A stretch of 64,000 nt of DNA from Ardenticatenaceae bacterium (lineage in GTDB: Bacteria > Chloroflexota > Anaerolineae > Promineifilales > Promineifilaceae), in the NCBI GenBank assembly GCA_020634315.1, contig JACKBV010000001.1:248001-312000 (forward strand), read 5' to 3'. The notes below the pieces were generated by a model. That model searched no databases and was not told the origin of the DNA. It worked only from the letters and a program-made list of their open reading frames with translations. A program made the position numbers and the translations under genes. Below are positions 45,528-53,246 of the stretch, in pieces. Each line of letters starts with the position of its first letter. The first letter of the stretch is position 1.

Positions 45528-45555
45528 TTGACAGTCAATTTGCTTGCGCTAAACT
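45528..45555 (+). promoter_or_regulatory. Thioredoxin promoter
   Basis: TTGACA (45528-45533), 16-base spacer, TAAACT (45550-45555). It leaves a leader of about 155 bases. Confidence 0.55.
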
Positions 45556-45637
45556 GTACTGTGCATGAAGTAAGCATATCATACGCAAAGGCGTCTACAA
45601 TAGTAAACAATCTGTAACTATTCAGCTTTTCGGAAAG

Positions 45638-45672
45638 ACTTGTCAGGTTTTCCCAGAGTAAACCTGACAAGT
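45638..45672 (+). promoter_or_regulatory. Perfect 13-bp hairpin in the thioredoxin leader
   Basis: ACTTGTCAGGTTT (45638-45650) pairs without mismatch with AAACCTGACAAGT (45660-45672). No U-run follows directly. It ends 45 bases before the ATG. Either a regulatory RNA element or a member of a dispersed palindrome family. Confidence 0.55.
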
Positions 45673-45717
45673 GTACCAATAGATACAACAATTTATTTTT
45701 GAGTTAAGGAGACCATA

Positions 45718-46062
45718 ATGGCCGAAGGGAAAACCTTTGATGTAACTGATGACACCTTCGCAGCAGAGGTGTTGCAATCTGAACAACCTGTTTTAGTAGA
45801 TTTTTGGGCAGACTGGTGTGGGCCGTGTCGTATGATTGCCCCATCCGTAAAAGCCATCGCTGAAGAGTATGAAGGCAAATTGCGGGTCGCCAAAATGGAT
45901 GTTGATGACAACCCAGCGACGCCTGGCCGTTACGCCATCGTTGGCATTCCCACTGTGATGCTCTTTAAGGGTGGGCAAGTTGTCGAACGTATTACCGGCG
46001 CCTTACCCAAGGACCGTCTTGTCGCCAAGATTTTGCCCCATCTCGAAAAAACCCCTGCTTAA
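45718..46062 (+). CDS. trxA: Thioredoxin
   Basis: 114 residues with active site WCGPC at 33-37, followed by the cis-proline segment GIPTVMLFKGG. It reduces protein disulfides in the cytoplasm. AAGGAGA lies before the ATG. Own promoter and own terminator mark it as monocistronic. Slightly longer at the N-terminus (MAEGKTFDVT) than E. coli TrxA, as is common. Confidence 0.97.
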   Translation: MAEGKTFDVTDDTFAAEVLQSEQPVLVDFWADWCGPCRMIAPSVKAIAEEYEGKLRVAKMDVDDNPATPGRYAIVGIPTVMLFKGGQVVERITGALPKDRLVAKILPHLEKTPA

Positions 46063-46093
46063 TTTTTAGCAGCAGCATAACAAACGTTTCATG

Positions 46094-46129
46094 AACGCTC
46101 GGCTTTCCTTATGAAAGGCGAGCGTTTTT
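46094..46129 (+). terminator. Rho-independent terminator of thioredoxin
   Basis: AACGCTCGGCTTTC (46094-46107) and GAAAGGCGAGCGTT (46112-46125) pair with one mismatch, followed by TTTTTG. It overlaps the end of the convergent glycosyltransferase frame. Confidence 0.8.
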
Positions 46130-47220
46130 GATTTCATGCAAAAATTGGTGAATACGCGCACCGGTGTCATGCCAGGTGGGATGCGCCTGGTAATGCTGCC
46201 AGGCCGCCAACCCCATCTGCGCCAGGCGATTACGGTCTTGCTGCAAAGTGGTGATTTGCTGTACCAGTTCAGCAACACCGCCAACCAAAAAACCGTTGAC
46301 GCCAGCGGTGATGATTTCGTGGGCAGCGCCGCCGCTGCCCGCAATGGCTGGCAAAGCAAAGCCCATGCCTTCGAGATAAACGATGCCAAATCCTTCGTAA
46401 CTGGAAGGAACGGCCAGCAGGTGGCTTTGCGCCATCTGCGCGGCAACTTGCGCATCAGCGAGGGGGCCAAGCAGTGTCACGTTGTTTTGCAGATGCTGCT
46501 GATGGATTTGTTGGTGAATGGCGCGAGTGTATCGTGGCGAAACGGCCGTATTCCCCACCACCGTCAGCCGCCAATCCGCCAGCGGCAATTGGGCCAGCGC
46601 GGCTAACAGCACATGCAAATTCTTGCGCGGGATCAGGTTGCCGACAAACAGCACACGCAGGGGGCCGGGTTCGTGGGCGCGGGCAAGGATGTGCGCCGGG
46701 TCAAAGTTTGGCTGGAATTGATCGCCGGCGGGATGGGCAACGGTGAACGGCCGTTCGTGAAACGGCCGTTCGTGAACGGCCGTTTCGCCAGCAACCCATG
46801 TACCACCTGGCGCGTCGTCTCGCTGTTGAACACAAACCCATCTACCGAAGCCAAATAGCGCCGCTCGATCTGGCGATAAAGCCAATTTGCCCAGACCGGG
46901 TGTTGTTCGCTGCTGCGCAGGTGGTGGACAATGCTGATGATCGGATAACGGATACGGCCGTGCAGCCGTCGATTAAGCCAAAAGAGCGACGGATGATTGA
47001 GTTCATCTTGCAGCAAAATATCGTAAGGGGCCGCGCATAACTGGCGATAAAGCGTGCGCGAAAAATTGTGGGTCAGGTGACGGCCGTACCAACGCCAGGG
47101 CAGCGAGATAATGTCTACTTCATCCCCGGCCTGGCGCAAATACTCAACCAACTTGCGATCATACAAGTAGCCGCCAGAGAGAGTCGAGAGACGGCCGTAT
47201 ATGATCAAACCAAGTTTCAC
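46109..47220 (-). pseudogene. GT4-family glycosyltransferase split by a frameshift at a palindrome cluster
   Basis: The N-terminal part (GTG 47220: MKLGLIIYGRLSTLSGGYLY... FVFNSETTRQVVHGLLA) and the C-terminal part (VAHPAGDQF..., RVLFVGNLIPRKNLHVLL, AVPSSYEGFGIVYLEGMGF, ETAV-type loop) are in different frames. GNLIPRKN and EGFGIVYLEGM are the donor-binding signature of GT4 enzymes. The switch is located in 46746-46784, where three AACGGCCGTT units stand at spacings of 15 and 14 bases; a change of one base in one unit explains the shift. The enzyme would be inactive unless the frameshift is an artefact. It lies downstream of the pterin synthase and response regulator genes. Confidence 0.85.
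46746..46784. repeat. Three clustered AACGGCCGTT palindromes
   Basis: Copies at 46746-46755, 46761-46770 and 46775-46784, joined by CGTGA and CGTG. The unit looks like a local duplication of about 15 bases. It sits at the frameshift of the glycosyltransferase gene. Confidence 0.9.
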
Positions 47221-47244
47221 AGAACACTTGCCGCCACTATCAAA

Positions 47245-47634
47245 CTATTGATTGTTATTTACGACAAAACGATAGCTGGCCCAGGCAATATCATTTTCCC
47301 AAATTTTGATCGTAATCGTTGAAATGTTAGGTGCATGAATGCGAGCAGCCATTGCCTGACAAAAAATACGCGCGAAATGCTCAATACTGGGATTCAATGC
47401 GGCAAATTCTGGCAAATCATTCAACGTTTTATCCCGATAACGGGCAACCAAACTGTTCAAATGATGTTCAATGTCAACAATATCCACCAAATATCCATGC
47501 TGATCTAACGTTGCGCCTTCTAACTGCACTTCCACCTGGTAATGATGCGAGTGCCATTCATTTTCAGCGCCCCAATCACCACCAATCAGGAAATGTTGAG
47601 CAACAAAATCACGTTTCACAGCAACCGTATACAT
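47245..47634 (-). CDS. 6-pyruvoyltetrahydropterin synthase-family protein, PTPS-III-like
   Basis: 129 residues of the QueD/PTPS fold. Zinc ligands are His14 (VAQHF), His28 and His30 in EWHSHHYQVEV; GYLVDIVDIEHHLN and KIWENDIAWASYRF complete the fold. The catalytic Cys four residues before the first His of QueD enzymes is replaced by Glu24 (ENEWHSH), the arrangement of PTPS-III proteins that can make 6-hydroxymethyldihydropterin for folate. The gap to the glycosyltransferase is 24 bases, so both are probably in one operon headed by the response regulator. Confidence 0.85.
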   Translation of the reverse strand: MYTVAVKRDFVAQHFLIGGDWGAENEWHSHHYQVEVQLEGATLDQHGYLVDIVDIEHHLNSLVARYRDKTLNDLPEFAALNPSIEHFARIFCQAMAARIHAPNISTITIKIWENDIAWASYRFVVNNNQ

Positions 47635-47636
47635 GG

Positions 47637-48014
47637 CTAATCCTTTGTCAGGTGTTGTTGTACCGTTTTAATCAGGCGCAGCGCGTTATAAGGTTTTTGC
47701 AAAAAACCAGCGACGCCCAACCTGGCAAAACGGCCCGAAACTTCCACTTCGCTGTAACCAGATGAAAGCAGCACTTTCACCTCCGGGTTGACAGCCTGCA
47801 ACTGTACCAGCGTCTCCTGTCCACTTAAACCCGGCATGGAGAGATCAAGGATGACCAAGGCAACCTCTGCCTGATGTGTACGATACAGGTCAATTCCGAC
47901 TTCGCCACTTTCGGCCGTCAAAACAGGCCATCCTTCCAAATCCAAAATATCAGTTACAGCTTCCCGTACAGCTTCTTCGTCATCGATAACTAAAATTACA
48001 TTGTCATCTTGCAT
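47637..48014 (-). CDS. Single-domain response regulator (CheY-like)
   Basis: 125 residues, only a receiver: Asp11-Asp12 metal site, Asp57 (ILDLSMPG) phospho-acceptor, Lys107 (FLQKPY). ATG 48014 is preceded by AAAGGGGA; an earlier in-frame ATG at 48041 lacks a site. No output domain, so it must act on another protein. The pterin synthase gene follows two bases after the stop. Confidence 0.92.
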   Translation of the reverse strand: MQDDNVILVIDDEEAVREAVTDILDLEGWPVLTAESGEVGIDLYRTHQAEVALVILDLSMPGLSGQETLVQLQAVNPEVKVLLSSGYSEVEVSGRFARLGVAGFLQKPYNALRLIKTVQQHLTKD

Positions 48015-48041
48015 ATCAAATCCCCTTTTTTGGTTCGTCAA

Positions 48042-48439
48042 TTTTGTTCAGCCAGGGATCAACTAGAATTTATAGCACAAATCAGCGCAAAATCTAAACT
48101 TGTCTTTGTCATGTAAACATACATTTCCTCCATCACCCCAAATTTTAAGCGCTTAGCGGCTTCTTTGAACACCACTTTAACCTTCCGCTGACGTGGAGAA
48201 GTAGAGCGGGCTGAGTATAATAGCCTTATATCGATTTTATTGTGAGAATCAATCCTGGCAGGCATCCAGGGAAAATCCAAAGTCATACAAATCATCCTCT
48301 CGTAGGCTGACATGATAACAGTAAGCAGTTCTTGTCCACAAGTGGCTCATTTCACGGCCACGATGATGCTCTTGCTGACGACTTTGGAACAACCCTGGTC
48401 AGACATCTGACGGGAGTGCATCTCCTGGAGAAACAGTTG
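48042..48439. other. Gap without a recognised gene
   Basis: Between the divergent response regulator and RNA methyltransferase genes. A TATAAT at 48216-48221 has no good -35 box. A minus-strand frame of 84 codons (48059-48313) shows no ribosome site or family and is not called. The frame of the methyltransferase is open from 48332, but a ribosome site and family similarity favour 48440. Confidence 0.5.
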
Positions 48440-49525
48440 ATGGTTCAATGTTACGCCCAGACCATGCCTGGCATCGAAAAAATAACATGGTTAGAAATCC
48501 GAGATCGCCTGCCAGGTGCATCCTTCAGCCAATACCTATTTGCGAAAGAACAAAATGGCATGGTCATCTTTGACTATGATGGCCCCTTAGATGCCGTGCA
48601 GCAGTTGCGCACGGCCGAAGATACCTTTTTGCTTGCCCTTTATAACCACAAAGTGTCGCGCACGCGCCGCGATCTGACTCTCATTCAGGAATCTGTGCAT
48701 AAATCGGAGGCGTTTGGGCAGGCGGGCAATGCGTTGATGCGCTGGCGTAAGTTTAGCCAGCCGCCCACATATCGCGTGATCAGCCGTAAATATGGCAAAC
48801 ACGATTATCGGCGCATTGACTTTGAGAAAGCGGTTAGCGAAGGGTTGAAGAAGCGTTATCCACGCTGGACACCGGTCGCAGATGGGGGCGATGTCGAAGT
48901 TTGGGCCAATTTATTGGGGTCACAATTGTTGATTGGATTTCGCCTGTCAGATCGGGAAATGCGCCATCGGTATCAGAAACGGGTCGAGTTACCGGCTTCA
49001 TTGCGGCCATCGGTAGCGGCTGCAATGGTCTACTTGACGGAACCTGCGCCAGATGATGTTTTTCTGGACCCGATGTGTGGCAGCGGGACAATTTTGTTGG
49101 AGCGGCGGTCAGCGGGTGCTTATGGGGCGTTGTTAGGCGGGGATGTTGTGCCGAAACGGGTGGATGCTTCGTATCAAAATCTGCTTGGGCGCAAAAAGAT
49201 GAAACGCCACGGCCGTTTCGCCTACCCCGCTCTCAGTGAATGGAATGCCAAGGCATTGCCATTTGCCACAAACAGCATTGACAAAATCGTCACAAACCTG
49301 CCCTTTGGGCAGCAAATCGCGGCTGATTTACAACAGTTGTACCCGGCGTTCTTTGCTGAAGTGGCACGCGTGCTGCGTGTAAACGGCCGTGCCGTCATCC
49401 TCAGCAGCGAATATGACCTGGTCAAAGAAAGTGTGCGCCAGCAGCCAGCCTTACACATCCTGACTGGCTATTCGATGGCGATTTTGGGGCGTTGGGGACG
49501 CATTTATTTGCTTGAAAAGAGGTGA
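48440..49525 (+). CDS. THUMP-type RNA N2-guanosine methyltransferase-like protein
   Basis: 361 residues. SAM-binding motif FLDPMCGSGTILLE begins near Asp210 and the catalytic motif is NLPFGQQ at 286-292, the N-(D/L)-P-F signature of the RlmL/Trm14/TrmN family that methylates guanine N2 in rRNA or tRNA. The N-terminal 170 residues hold a THUMP-like RNA-binding region (MVQCYAQTMPGIEKITWLEI). GGAGAAA precedes ATG 48440. The enoyl-CoA hydratase gene starts five bases after its stop. Confidence 0.87.
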   Translation: MVQCYAQTMPGIEKITWLEIRDRLPGASFSQYLFAKEQNGMVIFDYDGPLDAVQQLRTAEDTFLLALYNHKVSRTRRDLTLIQESVHKSEAFGQAGNALMRWRKFSQPPTYRVISRKYGKHDYRRIDFEKAVSEGLKKRYPRWTPVADGGDVEVWANLLGSQLLIGFRLSDREMRHRYQKRVELPASLRPSVAAAMVYLTEPAPDDVFLDPMCGSGTILLERRSAGAYGALLGGDVVPKRVDASYQNLLGRKKMKRHGRFAYPALSEWNAKALPFATNSIDKIVTNLPFGQQIAADLQQLYPAFFAEVARVLRVNGRAVILSSEYDLVKESVRQQPALHILTGYSMAILGRWGRIYLLEKR

Positions 49526-49530
49526 GCAAC

Positions 49531-50321
49531 ATGAGTGACTTGGTATTGACCCGGCAGCAGGAATCCGTCTTGGAGATTGTCTTAAACCGACCAGAGAAGC
49601 GCAATGCGATGAATATGGAGCTGCTGCGGGAACTGGATACGGCCGTTACCCAGGCCAACCGCACCCCCGGCTTACGCGCCGTGATCATTCGCGGCGAGGG
49701 CAAAGCCTTCTCGGCAGGCATCGACGTCAGCGCCCTGTTGGGGCTGGCCCAAACTTATGGCCCACATTGGCAGCAGCGCATGCGGGCCATCACAGACGAA
49801 TTCCAAGGCATCTTCACCCGCCTGGAACGGCTGGAACTGCCAACCATCGCCTTGCTGCATGGCTACTGCCTGGGTCTGGCACTGGAACTGGCATTGGCTT
49901 GCGATTTACGCATTGCCGCAGCAGGCACACAATTGGGGCTGCCCGAAACACGCTTGGGCATCATCCCCGATGTGGGTGGCACAACACGCCTCACACGGGT
50001 CGTTGGCCCCGCCCGTGCCAAAGAGTTGATCTTCACCGGGCGTCATATCGACGCCGAGTGGGCTGAACGATGGGGCATCGTGAATTATGTCGTGCCCGTT
50101 GAGGAATTGGCGAGCAAGGGGCACGCATTAGCGGCAGAAATCACCCAGGCAGCGCCGCTCGCTGTCGGCATGGCCAAGCGAGTCATTGATGGGTTAGCCG
50201 ATGTGGATCGGGGTCTTCAACTAGAGGATGGGCACAAAGCCAGCTTTTAAGCAGTGCTGATTTTATGGAGGGGGCGCAGTCGTTCATGATGAAACGAGCG
50301 CCGCAATGGCAGGGAAAATAG
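49531..50321 (+). pseudogene. Enoyl-CoA hydratase/isomerase with a late frameshift
   Basis: Hydrates trans-2-enoyl-CoA. Oxyanion-hole segments GEGKAFSAGIDVSALL and the Glu-bearing PETRLGIIPDVGGTTRL are intact. Frame 0 ends at TAA 50250 after LEDGHKASF, about 25 residues short. Reading from 50241 in the -1 frame gives QLLSSADFMEGAQSFMMKRAPQWQGK and a stop at 50319-50321, exactly the expected C-terminal helix of the family. One base has been lost, most simply from a C run (CCC to CC) at 50240-50241. The main fold could still form, so partial function is possible. Start 49531 follows GAGGTGA. Confidence 0.85.
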
Positions 50322-50330
50322 ATTGTGACC

Positions 50331-50359
50331 GGTAAGCGGTAACCGGCGACCCGCTTACC
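50331..50359. repeat. Inverted short-word repeat overlapping the end of the GDPD gene
   Basis: GGTAAGCGG (50331-50339) pairs with CCGCTTACC (50351-50359). The stop codon of the minus-strand GDPD gene lies in the right arm. Similar words are at 25788 and 40932. Possibly a shared terminator of two convergent genes. Confidence 0.5.
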
Positions 50360-51101
50360 GCTTACCAATGACTGCCTGCAAGGAAGCGGGGTCATTGCTG
50401 CTGATGCTGTCTACGCCCCAACTCAGTAACTGCGGATAATCCCACCAAAAGCCGCCTGGTGAACAGGCGTAACCGGCATTGTGAATGAGTTCAACTTCAG
50501 CCTGTGTCAGGTAATCTGTGGCCGGGCTGAGCGCATCCACCTGCAAATCTTGCACCAAGGCCAACGGGTCGAGAAAGTGGCCGATGTAGATGAAGCTGGT
50601 TGCCAGGTGTGGATTGATGGCTTTGACGCGTTTCAAGGCAAACTGGTCAAAACTGGTGATGACAACGTGGTCTTCCATGCCATGCTTGGCAATGAGGTCA
50701 ACTGTGGTTTTGTCTAGTTCCGGTGCAAACACAGGCCCATGTTTGAGTTCAATCATCAGCGCCACCCGCCCTTTGGCCCAGGCGAGCACATCATCCAGCA
50801 AGGGCATACGTGTCCCGGCGAAGTCAGCGCTGAAATGCGTGCCAACATCGAGTGTTTGTAGAAATTCGGCCGTGTAATCACCTATCATGCCGCTAACACC
50901 GGTTTTGGCGGTGAGTGTGGTGTCATGAAACAAAATCACCTGTTTATCGGCGGTGAGCTGCACATCTATTTCCAGCAGATCGGCACCAGCCGCCAGCCCG
51001 GCAGTCAGCGCGGGCATGGTGTTTTCTGGGGCAACGGCCATTGCGCCACGATGCCCAACCAGCCAGGGACGGCCGTTTCTTCTCTGTCTTAAATCGAACA
51101 T
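50355..51101 (-). CDS. Glycerophosphodiester phosphodiesterase (second copy)
   Basis: 248 residues: GHRGAMAVAPENT (16-28) with His17, LLEIDVQL with the ExD pair, LFHDT with the second His and LMIELKHG with a further metal ligand. Same reaction as the paralogue at 9121, but clearly different in sequence. No signal peptide. The last codons run through a short-word inverted repeat. The ketopantoate-reductase-like gene ends two bases before its start codon. Confidence 0.92.
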   Translation of the reverse strand: MFDLRQRRNGRPWLVGHRGAMAVAPENTMPALTAGLAAGADLLEIDVQLTADKQVILFHDTTLTAKTGVSGMIGDYTAEFLQTLDVGTHFSADFAGTRMPLLDDVLAWAKGRVALMIELKHGPVFAPELDKTTVDLIAKHGMEDHVVITSFDQFALKRVKAINPHLATSFIYIGHFLDPLALVQDLQVDALSPATDYLTQAEVELIHNAGYACSPGGFWWDYPQLLSWGVDSISSNDPASLQAVIGKR

Positions 51102-51102
51102 G

Positions 51103-52170
51103 TTACTTCCGTTTCATGGCCTTTTCGGCATGATGAACATCTTGCAGCAAGCGCTTGGCATTGCCATCATAGTCGCGCCAATCTACTTCATTCTGCGTCA
51201 ATTTCAGCAGCACACTGGTTAAAGCTATATTCACCGGAGTGGGGATGCCCACCTTTTCGCCAGCTCTGGCAATGGCGCCATTGTGATAAATCACTTCTGT
51301 CTGGCCTTTGCCGGCCATGAGGTCAATATGAAACGAGGGCATTTTGTCGCCACGCCCTTTGGCAACCATTTGGGTGAGGAATGGCTTGAGGATGAGTTTG
51401 GGCGCTCGCTTAACGGCCGTTGCCAGTTTCGTGGCTGGCGAACCGGGCAAATCAATCACCTTAATCTTCATCTTGTCCATCACATCAATCGCTTCCCGCA
51501 GCATCCTGATCTCCAGCTCAAAGAGCGGATCAATCTTGTAAATAGCTCCCGGCGACCGATTCAAAATTGCCGAACTGGCATTGCCAACGATGTTCAAAAG
51601 CGCCTTCGACCATTTCATAGACCGATAATCGGCTACATATTCCGTAGGAATACCGGCCACTTCAAATAAGCTCACCCATTTTTTGATATTTTGTCCGGCT
51701 TGCGTGGGAGCCAACCCCAGCCCCCGATCCACGCGCTCCACAATAAGGCGGTTGGTCGTCTCTTTGCTAATCGGTGTGGTCAGCGAGCCAGCTATAATGC
51801 GCTCTGCGCCATATTGTTTGACGAGCTGCTGCTCCACACCAATGCCATTTTGAATGGCGATAATCGGTGGCGGTTCCGGGCAAAAGGCGACCAGGTGATC
51901 CAATGCGGAATGTAGATCATAGGATTTCATGGTCATGACAATCAGGTCATAATTGGCCGGTTCAATGCCGGTAAATGCTTGTGTGATGGAAGTTAAGGCG
52001 ACAGGTTGTGTGCGGATTGTCTCGCCATCTTCGGTCAGGAAAAGACCGCCATTGTTGATAGCTTCCGCGGTGATCTCACGCGTTACCAGTGTCAGCGTAT
52101 GTCCATGTTGGGCCAGACGCGCACCTAAATAGCCGCCGACTGCGCCTGCGCCATAAATCAGGATTTTCAT
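51103..52170 (-). CDS. Ketopantoate reductase family (PanE/ApbA-like)
   Basis: 355 residues. MKILIYGAGAVGGYLGARLA binds NADPH; QNGIGVEQQL and KWSKALLNIVGNASSAIL match the family's substrate-side motifs with the catalytic Lys. It is about 50 residues longer than PanE and has an insertion (KLATAVKRAPKLILKPFLTQMV), so the substrate may not be ketopantoate. ATG 52170 lies inside the overlap with the end of fmt (stop 52172-52174), so translation is coupled. Confidence 0.82.
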   Translation of the reverse strand: MKILIYGAGAVGGYLGARLAQHGHTLTLVTREITAEAINNGGLFLTEDGETIRTQPVALTSITQAFTGIEPANYDLIVMTMKSYDLHSALDHLVAFCPEPPPIIAIQNGIGVEQQLVKQYGAERIIAGSLTTPISKETTNRLIVERVDRGLGLAPTQAGQNIKKWVSLFEVAGIPTEYVADYRSMKWSKALLNIVGNASSAILNRSPGAIYKIDPLFELEIRMLREAIDVMDKMKIKVIDLPGSPATKLATAVKRAPKLILKPFLTQMVAKGRGDKMPSFHIDLMAGKGQTEVIYHNGAIARAGEKVGIPTPVNIALTSVLLKLTQNEVDWRDYDGNAKRLLQDVHHAEKAMKRK

Positions 52171-52171
52171 A

Positions 52172-53119
52172 TTATTCACCTAGTTTACTGCCAATAAAAT
52201 CAGGTTGACCGCGCACAAAATCTTGGACAGCGATGGCACGCTTGCCTGCTAATTGCACGGTTTGCAAAGCCAGCCCACCGGAAACGGTTAAGACCAGCAC
52301 ACTGGTTTGTCCATTTGGGCTAGTGCGCTGCACCACTTCGCCAGGATGCCCGGCTGGTAAATCGCGCAGGACAGGCTCGGCTTCCAAAATTTTGAGCTGT
52401 ACACCTTTCCAGGTGGTGTAAGCGCCAGGCCACGGGGTCATGGCGCGTATGTGGCGATCTAATTCAACGGCCGTTTTCCCCCACCGCAGCGTCCCTTCAT
52501 CTTTTTGGATCATCGGGGCGTAGGTAAAGGCGTTATCATCTTGGGGGATAGCCGGAAGGCGACCACTGATAACGTCCGGCAGGTAAGTGCGCAGCACTTG
52601 TCCGCCTAAATCAGCCAGCCGGTCGTGGAGGGAAGCGGCCGTTTCTCGTGGGCGAATGGGAATGGCTTGCTGCACATACGTTGGGCCAGTGTCTAGCCCC
52701 ACGTCCATTTTCATCAAGGTCACACCCGTTTCTGTATCCCCAGCCATGATGGCATATTGAATGGGGGCAGCGCCGCGCCAGCGCGGCAGCAGCGAAGCAT
52801 GCACATTCAAACAGCCGAGCGGCGGCAGATCGAGAACGTGGGCACGCAAAATCTGGCCGAAGGCAGCGACGACGATCAGGTCTGGCTGCCATTCCTGAAG
52901 GGGAACGGCCGTTTCTTCTTTGCGCAACGATTTAGGCTGATAAACAGGAATACCGGCGGCAATGGCTACTTCTTTTACCGGTGAAGGGCGTAGTTGGCGA
53001 CCACGTCCAGCAGGACGATCCGGCTGAGTAACCACACCAACAACATTTTGTGTGGCAATCAAGGCCTGGAGGCTGGGGACGGCAAACTCAGGCGTCCCCA
53101 TGAACACGATTCTTGTCAT
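52172..53119 (-). CDS. fmt: Methionyl-tRNA formyltransferase
   Basis: 315 residues. Transfers formyl from 10-formyl-THF to initiator Met-tRNA. MTRIVFMGTPEFAVPSL and CLNVHASLLPRWRGAAPI with catalytic Asn105, His107 and Asp143 are complete, and the C-terminal OB-fold is present. TTGCCA-18-TAGAAT (53126-53155 on the minus strand) places the -10 box six bases before the ATG, so the message is predicted to be leaderless. It is not paired with def here. Confidence 0.96.
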   Translation of the reverse strand: MTRIVFMGTPEFAVPSLQALIATQNVVGVVTQPDRPAGRGRQLRPSPVKEVAIAAGIPVYQPKSLRKEETAVPLQEWQPDLIVVAAFGQILRAHVLDLPPLGCLNVHASLLPRWRGAAPIQYAIMAGDTETGVTLMKMDVGLDTGPTYVQQAIPIRPRETAASLHDRLADLGGQVLRTYLPDVISGRLPAIPQDDNAFTYAPMIQKDEGTLRWGKTAVELDRHIRAMTPWPGAYTTWKGVQLKILEAEPVLRDLPAGHPGEVVQRTSPNGQTSVLVLTVSGGLALQTVQLAGKRAIAVQDFVRGQPDFIGSKLGE

Positions 53120-53125
53120 AATAAC

Positions 53126-53155
53126 ATTCTAGCACGCTGTTTACAGGAGTGGCAA
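53126..53155 (-). promoter_or_regulatory. fmt promoter, leaderless geometry
   Basis: Minus-strand TTGCCA (53150-53155), 18-base spacer, TAGAAT (53126-53131). The start codon is six bases further on. Confidence 0.6.
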
Positions 53156-53166
53156 ATAGTTGCATA

Positions 53167-53195
53167 TTGACGTCAGGCATGTTGCTTCATACAAT
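53167..53195 (+). promoter_or_regulatory. Promoter of the DUF4013 gene
   Basis: TTGACG (53167-53172), 17-base spacer, TACAAT (53190-53195). It is divergent from the fmt promoter. Confidence 0.65.
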
Positions 53196-53246
53196 GACGC
53201 CAACTAATAAATCTGTAGTGTATTTAGGTTAGATAAGGAGAGAAAA

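Noticed and set aside
46746..46784. CRISPR-like array from the three regularly spaced palindromes
   Set aside because: Spacers of 4-5 bases are far too short and nearly identical; there are no cas genes in the window.
48059..48313. Minus-strand open frame of 84 codons
   Set aside because: No ribosome site, no recognisable family, irregular composition, and it lies in a promoter-type gap.
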